This document shows, piece by piece, positions 5,292 through 5,348 of a stretch of DNA of 5,348 nucleotides. Positions within the stretch are counted from its first letter, which is position 1. Each line of letters begins with the position of its first letter. Below the pieces are notes generated by a model that saw nothing but the letters and a program-made list of their open reading frames with translations, did not search any database and had not been told where the DNA came from. This stretch comes from Eubacteriales bacterium (GTDB lineage Bacteria; Bacillota; Clostridia; JANYKE01), in contig JANYKE010000135.1 in the NCBI GenBank assembly GCA_025361685.1, forward strand, positions 1 to 5,348, in the 5' to 3' direction. The position numbers and the translations under genes were made by a program.

Positions 5292-5348
5292 GGATGAAAA
5301 GCTGAAGAGCAAAAAAATAATCGACCAACTTTTTAAAGAGGGTAAATC
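5263..5348 (+). CDS. Start of an ORF running off the right edge; N terminus resembles RNase P protein RnpA
   Basis: This frame opens at ATG 5263, just after an in-frame TAG at 5257-5259, and stays open to the window end (28 codons and part of a 29th). The visible residues end in KLKSKKIIDQLFKEGK, which recalls the N terminus of RnpA, the protein subunit of RNase P, particularly the LKSKKxIxxLFxEGKS pattern I associate with Bacteroidetes. No Shine-Dalgarno sequence precedes it. RnpA would be unexpected here, because in Firmicutes it normally sits beside rpmH. With under 30 residues the match may be chance. Confidence 0.35.
   Translation, partial: MTKGKLTCGKDEKLKSKKIIDQLFKEGK

Overview
The window looks like a chromosomal segment of a low-GC, Shine-Dalgarno-using bacterium, most likely a Clostridia-type Firmicute. 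The evidence is three sigma-A-like promoters with 17-bp spacers, purine-rich ribosome sites, and Ddl, MurF and YebC sequences of the Firmicute style. This placement rests on motif style alone, since no database search was possible.

Layout, left to right: (1) the C-terminal part of an amidohydrolase-2 (PF04909-type) TIM-barrel metal hydrolase, cut by the left edge; (2) a cassette of about 1.26 kb (655-1917) bounded by a near-perfect 26-bp inverted repeat. It carries one gene, a class II Fic enzyme with a C-terminal helix-turn-helix-like segment, behind a canonical promoter studded with CAATTG-centred sites; (3) a ddl-murF operon with its own promoter and a 4-bp ATGA overlap; (4) a YebC/TACO1-family gene with its own promoter overlapping the murF stop; (5) a right-edge region with a 33-codon ORF behind a good ribosome site and, overlapping it in another frame, the start of an ORF whose first residues resemble the RNase P protein RnpA.

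Ddl makes D-Ala-D-Ala and MurF attaches it to UDP-MurNAc-tripeptide, so these two genes are consecutive steps of cytoplasmic peptidoglycan precursor synthesis. YebC is a translation-associated factor with no direct tie to that pathway. The Fic cassette stands apart: it is more AT-rich, tightly enclosed by the inverted arms, and sits between a complete gene end and an intact ddl promoter, as expected of a mobile or mobilised single-gene unit. It is the most interesting part of the window. No transposase, CRISPR array, tRNA or rRNA was seen.
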